Assembly (NCBI GenBank): GCA_902476665.1
Contig: CABSEO010000086.1
Coordinates: forward strand, 1-7,573
DNA from: an uncultured Emergencia sp.
Lineage (GTDB): Bacteria > Bacillota > Clostridia > Peptostreptococcales > Anaerovoracaceae
DNA: 7,573 bases
Direction: 5' to 3'
Both the position numbers and the translations under genes were made by a program. The notes beneath the pieces are model-generated. The model made no database searches and was not told where the DNA came from. It saw only the letters and a list, made by a program, of their open reading frames with translations. Position 1 is the first letter of the stretch; the number at the start of each line of letters is the position of its first letter. Shown one piece after another: positions 1 to 7,176 of the stretch.

Positions 1-955
1 GGATGGTCTGATTTACCTTAGAATCATTACCATGGTCAGCATTTCCAGCATGATTGAAATTCAGCTGGAAAAAGTACTGCAAGCTACCGGAAATATGATC
101 AGCCCAATGATCATCAGCCTCAGCGGTGCAGTAACAAACTTGATTCTCGATCCGATCCTGATATTCGGACTTCTTGGTTTCCCTAAGCTGGGTGTGGCCG
201 GTGCAGCGATTGCTACTGTGACAGGACAGTGTGTTTCACTGCTGGTTGCTTTATTTATGGTTTTCAAATTTGAACATGATGTGAAGATTCAGCTAAAAGG
301 ATTTAAAATTGACTGGGCTGTTGTAAAAGATATCTATGGAGTTGGCTTTCCCTCCATCATTATGCAGTCAATTGGTTCTGTAATGCTTTTGGGCTACAAT
401 GCGATTCTGGCTGCTTCGGCTACGGCTGTTGCGGTTCTTGGAGTTTATTTCAAGCTGCAGTCATTCATCTTTATGCCTGTGTTTGGGCTGAATCAGGGCG
501 CTATGCCGATTATGGGATACAATTTTGGTGCAAAAAACAGACACAGACTTATGGAAACATACAAAAAAGCACTGATAACGGCATTAATCATCATGGCTGC
601 CGGAACAGTTCTTTTCCAGCTCTTTCCGCAGTTCTTCCTCAAGCTGTTCAGTGCAGATGCTGAAATGATGGAAATGGGAATTCCGGCACTTCGTGTGATC
701 AGCCTGTGCTTTATTCCTGCAGCTTTTGGTATTATTACATCTACTCTGTTTCAGGGAACTGGACATGGGGTATACAGTTTAATAGGATCACTTTTGAGAC
801 AGCTTATTGGAATTCTGCCACTGGCATATATAATCTACCATCTGGCAGGGATTACGGCATCATGGTCATCATTTCCTCTTGCCGAAATCATCGGTGTGAT
901 CTACTCTGCAGTGATGCTGCGCGTATTATACAAAAAAGAAATCAAGACCTTGTAA
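1..955 (+). CDS. MATE-family multidrug/cation antiporter, 5'-truncated by window edge
   Basis: Integral membrane exporter of the MATE (MatE) family, which typically expels drugs or metabolites in exchange for Na+ or H+. The open frame runs without a stop from base 2 (base 1 ends an earlier codon) to TAA at 953-955, giving 317 visible residues; full-length members are about 450. The ATG at base 32 is internal, because the frame upstream of it reads on as protein. Visible in order are a LQATGN motif (about residues 26-31 of the visible part), two hydrophobic helices, a charged cytoplasmic linker (about 89-105) separating the N and C lobes, then about six helices of the C lobe. That lobe carries the typical GLNQGAMPIMGYNFGAK stretch (about 162-178) and LFQGTGH (about 249-255). 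The last helix ends in a short basic tail, KKEIKTL. The substrate cannot be read from the sequence. It converges on the next gene and shares a terminator with it. Confidence 0.93.
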   Translation, partial: DGLIYLRIITMVSISSMIEIQLEKVLQATGNMISPMIISLSGAVTNLILDPILIFGLLGFPKLGVAGAAIATVTGQCVSLLVALFMVFKFEHDVKIQLKGFKIDWAVVKDIYGVGFPSIIMQSIGSVMLLGYNAILAASATAVAVLGVYFKLQSFIFMPVFGLNQGAMPIMGYNFGAKNRHRLMETYKKALITALIIMAAGTVLFQLFPQFFLKLFSADAEMMEMGIPALRVISLCFIPAAFGIITSTLFQGTGHGVYSLIGSLLRQLIGILPLAYIIYHLAGITASWSSFPLAEIIGVIYSAVMLRVLYKKEIKTL

Positions 956-981
956 CTCTAAAGTTCAAGGTCTTCAATTTC
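938..981. terminator. Bidirectional intrinsic terminator between convergent genes, containing both stop codons
   Basis: A 9-bp perfect stem, AAGACCTTG (944-952) with CAAGGTCTT (966-974), is continued inward by AAC/GTT (954-956/963-965, one bulged T) to a 6-nt loop. It is extended outward, across a small internal loop, by GAAAT/ATTTC (938-942/977-981). Leftward transcripts meet a strong T-rich run after the stem (complement of the A-rich 931-941). Rightward transcripts meet the weaker T-rich 977-983. Both stop codons (953-955 on +, 960-958 on -) lie in the loop region, so each gene's last codons form part of the stem. Confidence 0.75.
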
Positions 982-1521
982 TTCTGATGTTTCAGGAAAA
1001 ATTCTGTTGAGTGAGTCCTGTCTGACCAGATCATAGATGAGAGGATCCCGTATCAGATGTTTCCAGCAGGTATACGTGGCTTTTATAAAAGAAGGGGTCA
1101 ACTCTGTCTTGTTTTTTATGAGAGGACATTGATAAGGAAGTTCAGTATCATTCCATATCAGTGTAAGGGTGTCATTCTCATCAATATGAGGTGTCAGGGG
1201 AAAGGTTCGGCATTGCAGCGGGCGTTTTTCTCTGGGACAGACAGGCGGCGTTTTGCATCTGACAAAATGTACACTTCCTGTCCAGGACTCGGGAAAGTCA
1301 TAATCCTCTGCACGCTCTGTCATCCAGGTCAGCCAGGAATCCTTGCGGTTATGGACTTTTTCCTCTCCCGGGAGCAGATAGATTCCCAGCTCTTCATCAT
1401 CCTGTCCGCAGGTACAGCAGATGGCGCCACATAGAGTTCCACAGTCATAAGGAACAGGCGATACTCTGTCCAGCAATCTGTAGATTGCCTGATAAGTTCT
1501 TTTTTTGATAATACTTTTCAT
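958..1521 (-). CDS. YkgJ-family cysteine-cluster protein (putative Zn/Fe-chelating domain)
   Basis: A 187-residue soluble protein of the YkgJ family, defined by a conserved cysteine cluster thought to bind zinc or an iron-sulfur cluster; its biochemical role is unknown. Counting from the chosen Met, the N-terminal cluster DCGTLCGAICCTCG (26-39) supplies Cys27, 31, 35, 36 and 38. A second group, CPREKRPLQCRTFP (95-108), supplies Cys95 and Cys104 and carries the RPxxCRxFP signature. Further cysteines are 89, 132 and 152. The C terminus is acidic. The frame can be extended 12 codons to a TTG at 1557, but that start also lacks a Shine-Dalgarno sequence and would place the likely promoter inside the gene, so ATG at 1521 is preferred. 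No ribosome site precedes this ATG either. It is divergent from the large activase gene and convergent with the MATE gene, so it is probably monocistronic. Confidence 0.85.
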   Translation of the reverse strand: MKSIIKKRTYQAIYRLLDRVSPVPYDCGTLCGAICCTCGQDDEELGIYLLPGEEKVHNRKDSWLTWMTERAEDYDFPESWTGSVHFVRCKTPPVCPREKRPLQCRTFPLTPHIDENDTLTLIWNDTELPYQCPLIKNKTELTPSFIKATYTCWKHLIRDPLIYDLVRQDSLNRIFPETSEEIEDLEL

Positions 1522-1528
1522 GAATCTG

Positions 1529-1557
1529 ATTTTACCACAATTTTTCAGGCAGTACAA
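1529..1557 (-). promoter_or_regulatory. Extended -10 promoter for the YkgJ-family gene, abutting its ATG
   Basis: Read on the minus strand: TTGTAC (1557-1552, weak -35), a 17-bp spacer, then TAAAAT (1534-1529, -10 matching 5/6), preceded by TG one base upstream (extended -10). Only 7 bases separate the -10 from the ATG at 1521, so the predicted transcription start falls at or beside the first base of the start codon. Position and spacing are seen directly; activity is inferred. Confidence 0.45.
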
Positions 1558-1580
1558 CAGAATTAAGACTAAATTAAATC

Positions 1581-1608
1581 TTGAAAAATACAGGAATCAT
1601 GATAAAAT
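1581..1608 (+). promoter_or_regulatory. Sigma-A type promoter for the 1407-residue activase/dehydratase gene
   Basis: TTGAAA (1581-1586), a 16-bp spacer and TAAAAT (1603-1608), with TG at 1600-1601 giving an extended -10 (TGATAAAAT). Transcription would start near 1615, leaving a leader of about 60 nt before the ATG at 1675. The leader ends in a good ribosome site, AAGAGG (1663-1668), 6 nt from the ATG. Confidence 0.6.
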
Positions 1609-1649
1609 ATATTGGTTGTTATGCGAACTACTGCAGCATAAATTTTATC
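1601..1649. repeat. Nested inverted repeats over the promoter/leader, possible operator
   Basis: GATAAAAT (1601-1608, overlapping the -10) is repeated inverted as ATTTTATC (1642-1649). Inside it, TTATGC (1619-1624) is inverted as GCATAA (1636-1641) with an 11-nt loop. The right arms are contiguous; the left arms are 10 nt apart. The inner pair could form a leader hairpin, whereas the outer left arm lies upstream of the predicted transcript start, so the outer pair could only matter as DNA. The region is AT-rich and chance is a real possibility. Confidence 0.25.
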
Positions 1650-1674
1650 GCTTTGTAAGTATAAGAGGTAGAAA

Positions 1675-4600
1675 ATGAAATTAGGAATTGATATTGGTTC
1701 AACAACAGTGAAACTGGTTTTGCTGGACGATAATGATTCGATAGTGTATTCTCGCTACGAGCGACATATGTCCAATGTTTTTGAAAAAGTGAAAGAACTA
1801 ATTGAGGCAATGTATAAAGAATACGGGAGTCTTTCCGTGCAGTCTGTCATTACCGGTTCTGGAGGTCTTTCTCTTGCCAAACTCCTTGGAATTGATTTTG
1901 AACAGGAGGTAATTGCCTGCAGTAAAGCCGTGGAAGTACTGATACCGGATACCGATGTTGCCATTGAACTTGGAGGCGAAGATGCCAAGATTACTTTCTA
2001 CGGTGCCACCATTGAACAGAGAATGAACGGGACCTGCGCCGGTGGAACGGGTGCGTTTATCGATCAGATGGCAGTTCTTCTGAATACAGATGCCATGGGG
2101 CTTAATGAAGCTGCCAAGAAAGTAAATGTAATCTATCCTATTGCAGCACGCTGCGGCGTATTTGCCAAAACAGATATTCAGCCTCTGATTAATGAGGGAG
2201 CAGCTGTAGAAGACCTTGCCGCATCAATTTTTCAGGCAGTGGTAAATCAGACTATCAGCGGTCTGGCATGTGGGCACACCATCAAAGGAAAAGTGGCTTT
2301 TCTTGGAGGACCGCTGTGTTTCCTGTCAGAACTTCGTAAGCGGTTTATTGAAACATTGGGGCTGGGACCGGAAGATGTGATCTTTCCTGAGGATTCCAAG
2401 TACTTTGTTGCCATTGGTGCAGCTATGCTTGCAGAAAAAAAACAGTTCCTGTCTCTTGATACAATTGTAAATCGAATTCAGACTGCCGACCAGAGTCAGC
2501 TTTCTGATACAAAACATATAGAACCTCTTTTCAAAAACAAAGATGAGTATAACGCCTTTTTGTCAAGGCATAATCAGCATAAAATCCGCAGAAAAGAAAT
2601 AAAAAGGGCAAAGGGTGAGACTTTCCTCGGAATTGATGCAGGCTCTACCACTACGAAAGCGGCACTTATCGATGCAGATAAGAATCTGCTGTATTCATTT
2701 TATAAAAGTAATGAAGGAACTCCTCTTACTGCTGTGAGAACCATGCTGAAAGAGCTTTACAGCCTTTTGCCGCAGGGTGCCTATATTGCCAATACTTGTG
2801 TAACAGGCTATGGAGAAGGTCTGATCAAAACCGCTTTTAAAGCAGATCTGGGAGAAATCGAAACCATGGCCCATTATAAGGCTGCGGAAGAGTTCCTTCC
2901 GGGAGTGGAGTTTATTCTGGACATTGGCGGACAGGATATGAAATGCATGAAGATTAAGGATAATGCGATCTATAACATTATGCTTAATGAAGCCTGTTCC
3001 TCCGGTTGCGGCTCTTTTCTGGAGACATATGCAAAGTCGGTGAATCTGGATACGAATGCTTTTGCAGAAGAAGCTCTCTTTGCAGAGAATCCTGTAGATC
3101 TGGGAACACGCTGCACCGTATTTATGAATTCCAAAGTAAAACAGGCTCAGAAAGAAGGAGCATCCATCGGGGATATCTCTGCAGGACTTTCGTATTCTGT
3201 CATTAAGAATGCATTGTACAAGGTTATCAAGCTTAGAAATCCTGATGAAGCAGGAGAAAAAATCGTTGTGCAGGGCGGTACTTTTATGAACAATGCTGTT
3301 CTCAGAAGTATCGAAAAAATTATCGGAAAAGATGTAGTAAGACCTGATATCGCAGGTTTGATGGGAGCTTACGGATGTGCTCTCATTGCAATGGAAAATT
3401 ATCTGGAAGATACAGAATCCTCCATTTTGAACAAAGATGAGCTGGATAATTTTACCGTGGAACATACCAACGGAAGATGTAATGGTTGTGAAAATCACTG
3501 TATTCTGACAATCAACAAATTCAGTGACGGTTCAAGATTTATTACTGGAAACCGCTGTGAAAAGGGAGCAGGCGGAGCCCAGCATGCCAACAAGCTGCCG
3601 AATCTGTATGAATACAAGCTGCAGAGACTGTTCGGCTATAAACCGATTTCGGATTTTGACGCTGTTCGCGGAACTGTAGCCATTCCGAGAGTGCTGAATA
3701 TGTATGAGAATTATCCGTTCTGGTTTACTTTTTTCTCCGAACTGAAATTTAAAGTAATGCTGTCACCTGTTTCCAGCAAATCGATCTATGAGATGGGCAT
3801 GGAAACAATTTCCTCAGATACAGCATGTTACCCTGCAAAGCTGGTACATGGTCATATCAAATGGCTGGTGGAAAACGGAGCAAAACTGATCTTTTATCCG
3901 TGTCTGAACTATGAACGCAATGAAGATACAACGGCACCAAATCATTATAACTGTCCCATTGTAGCTACATATCCGGAAGTTATCGCCAATAATATGGATG
4001 ATATCTTCGCAGAAAACATGGTACGTTTTGTACACCCGTTTCTGCCTTATGATAATGATTTGAAGCTTGCAAATGTTTTACATAAAGAGCTGGAACCGTT
4101 CCATATCAAAAAAGATGAGATTATGAAGGCTGTCACCCTTGCCAGAAGGGAACAGGTACGCTTTAAAAACGATGTCAGAAAGCAAGGTGAATATGCACTG
4201 AAATATGCCCGTCAGCACGATAAAAAGACCATCGTGCTTTCCGGCAGACCATATCATCTGGATCCGGAGATCAATCACGGTATCGATAAGATGATCAATT
4301 CCTTCGATATGGTGGTTCTGACCGAAGATTCCGTGGCTCATATGGCTGAACTTCCAAGACCGCTGAGAGTGCTTGACCAGTGGGTATATCACTCCAGACT
4401 ATATAAGGCAGCCAATTTTGTCGGCACCTGCGACGATGTCGAACTGATTCAGCTCAATTCATTTGGCTGCGGACTGGATGCAGTTACCACTGATCAGGTG
4501 GAGGAAATCTGCAGGAACCACAATAAATTATATACCGTATTAAAAATTGATGAAGGCTCCAGTCTGGGTGCTGCCAAAATCAGAATCCGCTCGCTGAAAG

Positions 4601-5898
4601 CTGCTATGGATGAGCGAGAAAAAAACGGTGTGAAAGCACGACCGGAAGGCACTCCTTACGAGAGAAAGCTGTTTACAGAGGATATGCGGGAAAACTATAC
4701 CATTCTCGTTCCTCAGATGTCACCGATCCATTTCACCTATATGGAGGAAGCAATGCAGGCGTGCGGTTATCATGCAGTACTGCTGCCTCCGGTTGATAAA
4801 AATTCTGTAGAAGAAGGACTGAAGTACATCAATAATGACGCCTGTTATCCGACCATTGTGACACTTGGACAGATCATATCTGCTCTTAAATCAGGCAAGT
4901 ACGATCTGGATAAAACTGCCGTATTCATGTCTCAGACAGGCGGAGGCTGCCGTGCCAGCAACTATGTCGCATTGTTGCGAAAAGCCTTGAAAGATCTTGA
5001 TATGGAACAGGTGCCCGTAGTATCGTTTAACGCAGTGGGACTGGAAAAAAATCCCGGTTTTAAAATTACTGCCAAGATGGGACTGCGGCTTGCCGTTGCC
5101 TGTGTTTACGGAGATCTGATCATGCGGATTCTTTACGCGACACGACCTTATGAAAAAGTTCCAGGAACCTGTCAGCAGATACTGGATCGTTGGCATGACA
5201 AAATTGTTCATAATGTAATTCACTTTAACAAGAAAACCTTTGCCAGAAATCTGAAAAGTATTGTAGAGGCATTTGACAATGTGGAAAGAACCGGTGAAAA
5301 GAAGCCGAAGGTAGGTGTTGTCGGAGAGATTCTGGTGAAATATCACCCTAATGCCAATAATGATATTGTAGGTATCATTGAATCTGAAGGAGGAGAAGCT
5401 GTAGTGCTGGATTTGCTGGATTTCTTCCTCTATGGTATGTACAGCAAGAAATTTAACTACGAAAACCTTTCCGGCTCCTACAAACAAATGATGACTAATA
5501 AAGCAGGTATTGCTGCAGTGGAATGGCTGAGAAAGCCGATGCGAAAAGCTTTGCGGGATAGTAAACATTTTACAGAGCCATCATATATTCAAGATACTGC
5601 ACAGGCGGCTTCTGCAATCAGCTCTATCGGCAATCAGTGTGGCGAAGGATGGCTTCTGACTGGTGAAATGGTGGAACTGATTCACAATGGGGTAGAAAAC
5701 ATTGTGTGTCTTCAGCCGTTTGCATGCCTTCCGAACCATGTAACCGGAAAAGGTATGATGAAAGCACTTAGAAAAATGAACCCGAAGGCCAATATTGCCG
5801 CTATTGATTATGATCCCGGAGCTAGTGACGTGAATCAGCTTAACAGAATTAAGCTGATGATGGCAACAGCTCACAAAAATATGATTGAAACAGAATAA
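1675..5898 (+). CDS. Giant 2-hydroxyacyl-CoA dehydratase-type protein: double activase ATPase fused to double DUF2229/HgdB-like reductase
   Basis: This 1407-residue protein is probably cytoplasmic and oxygen-sensitive. Family members use ATP to drive low-potential electrons from an activase [4Fe-4S] cluster into a dehydratase or reductase; this protein's substrate is unknown. Domain A1 (about 1-256) is a BadF/BadG/BcrA/BcrD ATPase with [10 protein letters not shown] (4-13), LGGEDAK (99-105), NGTCAGGTG (118-126; Cys121) and ARCGVFAK (158-165; Cys160). After a charged linker, A2 (about 317-580) repeats this with [10 protein letters not shown] (319-328), DIGGQDMK (416-423), NEACSSGCG (438-446; Cys441, Cys445) and TRCTVF (478-483; Cys480). 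A four-cysteine module follows (Cys602, 605, 609, 628). Reductase half D1 (about 665-975, DUF2229-like) has DTACYP (Cys718), YPCLNYE (Cys743) and NSFGCG (Cys932). Half D2 (about 1006-1400) has NDACYP (Cys1057), GGGCRASNY (Cys1092) and [13 protein letters not shown] (Cys1351). Stand-alone activases are about 260 residues. The start is set by AAGAGG 6 nt upstream. No clear terminator follows, so read-through into yebC is possible. Architecture is certain; catalytic role is not. Confidence 0.93.
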   Translation: MKLGIDIGSTTVKLVLLDDNDSIVYSRYERHMSNVFEKVKELIEAMYKEYGSLSVQSVITGSGGLSLAKLLGIDFEQEVIACSKAVEVLIPDTDVAIELGGEDAKITFYGATIEQRMNGTCAGGTGAFIDQMAVLLNTDAMGLNEAAKKVNVIYPIAARCGVFAKTDIQPLINEGAAVEDLAASIFQAVVNQTISGLACGHTIKGKVAFLGGPLCFLSELRKRFIETLGLGPEDVIFPEDSKYFVAIGAAMLAEKKQFLSLDTIVNRIQTADQSQLSDTKHIEPLFKNKDEYNAFLSRHNQHKIRRKEIKRAKGETFLGIDAGSTTTKAALIDADKNLLYSFYKSNEGTPLTAVRTMLKELYSLLPQGAYIANTCVTGYGEGLIKTAFKADLGEIETMAHYKAAEEFLPGVEFILDIGGQDMKCMKIKDNAIYNIMLNEACSSGCGSFLETYAKSVNLDTNAFAEEALFAENPVDLGTRCTVFMNSKVKQAQKEGASIGDISAGLSYSVIKNALYKVIKLRNPDEAGEKIVVQGGTFMNNAVLRSIEKIIGKDVVRPDIAGLMGAYGCALIAMENYLEDTESSILNKDELDNFTVEHTNGRCNGCENHCILTINKFSDGSRFITGNRCEKGAGGAQHANKLPNLYEYKLQRLFGYKPISDFDAVRGTVAIPRVLNMYENYPFWFTFFSELKFKVMLSPVSSKSIYEMGMETISSDTACYPAKLVHGHIKWLVENGAKLIFYPCLNYERNEDTTAPNHYNCPIVATYPEVIANNMDDIFAENMVRFVHPFLPYDNDLKLANVLHKELEPFHIKKDEIMKAVTLARREQVRFKNDVRKQGEYALKYARQHDKKTIVLSGRPYHLDPEINHGIDKMINSFDMVVLTEDSVAHMAELPRPLRVLDQWVYHSRLYKAANFVGTCDDVELIQLNSFGCGLDAVTTDQVEEICRNHNKLYTVLKIDEGSSLGAAKIRIRSLKAAMDEREKNGVKARPEGTPYERKLFTEDMRENYTILVPQMSPIHFTYMEEAMQACGYHAVLLPPVDKNSVEEGLKYINNDACYPTIVTLGQIISALKSGKYDLDKTAVFMSQTGGGCRASNYVALLRKALKDLDMEQVPVVSFNAVGLEKNPGFKITAKMGLRLAVACVYGDLIMRILYATRPYEKVPGTCQQILDRWHDKIVHNVIHFNKKTFARNLKSIVEAFDNVERTGEKKPKVGVVGEILVKYHPNANNDIVGIIESEGGEAVVLDLLDFFLYGMYSKKFNYENLSGSYKQMMTNKAGIAAVEWLRKPMRKALRDSKHFTEPSYIQDTAQAASAISSIGNQCGEGWLLTGEMVELIHNGVENIVCLQPFACLPNHVTGKGMMKALRKMNPKANIAAIDYDPGASDVNQLNRIKLMMATAHKNMIETE

Positions 5899-5931
5899 AG
5901 ATTGTAGTATACTATTTAAGTTGAATATACT
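5885..5931 (+). promoter_or_regulatory. Near-consensus promoter (with a second -10) for the yebC-family gene
   Basis: TTGAAA (5885-5890) lies in the last codons of the activase gene. A spacer of exactly 17 bp leads to TATACT (5908-5913); transcription would start near 5920, giving a leader of about 38 nt. A second TATACT (5926-5931) lies 18 bp downstream of the first, with a poorer -35 candidate, TTGTAG (5902-5907), 18 bp upstream of it. The first -10 is embedded in the perfect 10-bp palindrome TAGTATACTA (5905-5914). Confidence 0.6.
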
Positions 5932-5944
5932 AAAGAATAAAGAT

Positions 5945-5952
5945 GGGAGGTG
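5945..5952 (+). promoter_or_regulatory. Ribosome binding site that fixes the yebC start
   Basis: GGGAGGTG (5945-5952) ends 5 nt before the ATG at 5958; its GGAGG core (5946-5950) ends 7 nt before it. An in-frame ATG at 5943 overlaps the Shine-Dalgarno sequence itself and so cannot use it. The gene therefore starts at 5958. Confidence 0.85.
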
Positions 5953-5957
5953 TCTCC

Positions 5958-6686
5958 ATGGGAAGACACGGTACAATTGCCGGCAGAAAAGCGGCACAGG
6001 ATTCTAAAAGAGCAGCAATGTTTACAAAATATGCAAAAGCCATTACGGTAGCTGCTAAAGATGGTGGAGATCCTGAATATAATGCAGGCCTGAGAGTGGC
6101 AATCGAAAAAGCTAAGGCAATCAGTATGCCTAACGATAATATTCAGAGAGCGATTAAGAAAGGTACAGGTGAACTGGGGGGAGCCTCTTATGAGGAGCTT
6201 TCTTTTGAAGGTTATGGTCCCGGCGGCGTGGCAATCATTGTTGACTGTCTCACTGACAACAGTAACAGATCCACATCTTTCGTCCGTTCCACTTTTGATA
6301 AACATGGAGGAAACCTGGGAACACCGGGATGTGTATCCTATATGTTCTCAAGAAAAGGTGTTTTAATCATTGAAAAAACTGAGGATATTGACGAGGATGC
6401 GCTGATGGAGGCTGCCTTGGAAGCTGGAGCTGATGACATGGTATCAGAGGAGGACAGTTTTACAGTTTATACCGATCCGGCAGCTTATGCGGATGTATAT
6501 CAGGCTCTGGCCGGTGCAGGATATGAATTTGTAGAATCTGATGTGGAATTCGTTCCTTCTATGGAAAGTGCTCCTACCGATGAACATGATATCAAAAAAC
6601 TGAAAAAGCTTATTGATGTTCTGGAGGACAATGATGACGTGCAGAAGGTACATACAAATTGTGCCATTGACCTGTATGCTGAATAA
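5958..6686 (+). CDS. yebC: YebC/PmpR (TACO1) family protein
   Basis: A 242-residue cytoplasmic protein of the YebC family, which is universal in bacteria and related to the mitochondrial translational activator TACO1. Members were first described as transcriptional regulators (PmpR of Pseudomonas); more recent work on several bacteria points to a translation role relieving ribosome stalls at proline-rich stretches. Which applies here cannot be read from the sequence. Signatures are the basic N terminus MGRHGTIAGRKAAQDSKRA (1-19), MPNDNIQRAIKKGTGE (57-72), FEGYGPGGVAIIVDCLTDN (83-101), GCVSYMFSRKG (124-134) and the C-terminal LEDNDDVQKVHTN (222-234). Its length is normal for the family. The start at 5958 follows from the strong ribosome site; an ATG 15 bases upstream is rejected. 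It has its own promoter and lies 59 bp after the activase gene, ending before a strong terminator, so it is probably transcribed alone with some read-through. Confidence 0.95.
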   Translation: MGRHGTIAGRKAAQDSKRAAMFTKYAKAITVAAKDGGDPEYNAGLRVAIEKAKAISMPNDNIQRAIKKGTGELGGASYEELSFEGYGPGGVAIIVDCLTDNSNRSTSFVRSTFDKHGGNLGTPGCVSYMFSRKGVLIIEKTEDIDEDALMEAALEAGADDMVSEEDSFTVYTDPAAYADVYQALAGAGYEFVESDVEFVPSMESAPTDEHDIKKLKKLIDVLEDNDDVQKVHTNCAIDLYAE

Positions 6687-6727
6687 TCGAAACTCTAAGT
6701 CAACTGACATAACAAATTTGCTGAAAT

Positions 6728-6766
6728 AAAAAATCATCCCTGTGTTTTACACAGGGATGATTTTTT
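6728..6766. terminator. Strong bidirectional intrinsic terminator between yebC and the rhodanese gene
   Basis: A perfect 18-bp stem with a 3-nt loop: arms 6728-6745 and 6749-6766, core TCATCCCTGTG paired with CACAGGGATGA. The outer six pairs are A on the left and T on the right, so transcripts from either direction end the stem in a U-tract. It lies 41 bp after the yebC stop (rightward) and 17 bp after the rhodanese stop (leftward), serving both converging genes. Confidence 0.95.
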
Positions 6767-6783
6767 AATAAATTAATATGCCA

Positions 6784-7170
6784 CTACTGACCGGTTTCTA
6801 CATCTCCTGTCCAGTCATTTATTCCGCCGAATTCTACAACATTGGTATATCCCATGTCTGCCAGCTTTTGAGATGCCTGTTTACTTCGATTGCCACTGCG
6901 GCAGTAAACCAGAATCAACTGTTTTTTGTCTGGCAGTTCCACAGGTTCTTCATCGTCAATTTCCTCATTTGGAATACAGATCGCTCCCGGAATATGCTTT
7001 TCCGCGTATTCATCCCAAGTGCGTACATCTAAAATGGTATAATCTGTTTCTTCAGCCATTATTCTGACTGCTTCTTCCATCTCAATCTGCCGAAAATTTC
7101 CGGATTCAGAATGAGATGAGCAGCCGGTCAGAACAAAGACAGCCAGCAATAACAACATTATTTTTTTCAT
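6784..7170 (-). CDS. Rhodanese-domain lipoprotein
   Basis: A 128-residue predicted lipoprotein with a single rhodanese (sulfurtransferase-like) domain outside the cytoplasmic membrane. Residues 1-16 are a short signal peptide with a hydrophobic core (MLLLLAVFVL), followed by the lipobox LTGC with Cys17 as the lipidated residue. The rhodanese domain covers about 27-123: ILDVR (46-50), HIPGAICIP (59-67) and the active-site loop CRSGNRS (90-96), where Cys90 would carry the persulfide, then GGINDW (115-120). The catalytic cysteine is intact, so sulfur transfer or redox activity is plausible; the acceptor is unknown. The ribosome site AGGGAG (7185-7180, minus strand) lies 9 nt before the ATG, inside the end of the upstream gene, suggesting translational coupling. 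It is the last gene of its operon, followed by the terminator at 6728-6766. Confidence 0.92.
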   Translation of the reverse strand: MKKIMLLLLAVFVLTGCSSHSESGNFRQIEMEEAVRIMAEETDYTILDVRTWDEYAEKHIPGAICIPNEEIDDEEPVELPDKKQLILVYCRSGNRSKQASQKLADMGYTNVVEFGGINDWTGDVETGQ

Positions 7171-7176
7171 TTAATC

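Noticed and set aside
706..987. 93-codon plus-strand frame overlapping the MATE gene end
   Set aside because: It is out of frame within conserved MATE helices and runs into the terminator; a shadow.
1057..1434. 125-codon plus-strand frame across the YkgJ-family gene
   Set aside because: It is antisense to a protein with clear conserved cysteine motifs, and its own translation shows no recognisable motif.
1615..1674. Riboswitch in the leader of the giant activase gene
   Set aside because: The leader is only about 60 nt with at most one small hairpin and no terminator or recognisable aptamer pattern.
2695..3498. 267-codon open frame on the minus strand
   Set aside because: It lies wholly inside the second activase domain in antisense. 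The translation is rich in Cys, Ile, Phe and His with no recognisable domain and no ribosome site noted, whereas the plus-strand frame carries clear family motifs.
4620..4626. A_AAA_AAC heptamer as a second programmed frameshift site
   Set aside because: It is in slippery phase, but the -1 frame stays open for dozens of codons and would give a protein truncated in D2 with no sensible domain boundary, so it is more likely an ordinary lysine-rich linker.
4891..5568. 225-codon open frame on the minus strand
   Set aside because: It is antisense to the conserved D2 half of the activase/dehydratase protein and its composition is that of a shadow frame, with no family signature.
5943..5945. Upstream ATG as the yebC start
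   Set aside because: It overlaps the Shine-Dalgarno sequence that is ideally spaced for the ATG at 5958, and the family N terminus matches the 5958 start.
6778..7032. 84-codon plus-strand frame after the terminator
   Set aside because: It is antisense to the rhodanese lipoprotein and begins just downstream of a strong terminator with no promoter or ribosome site.
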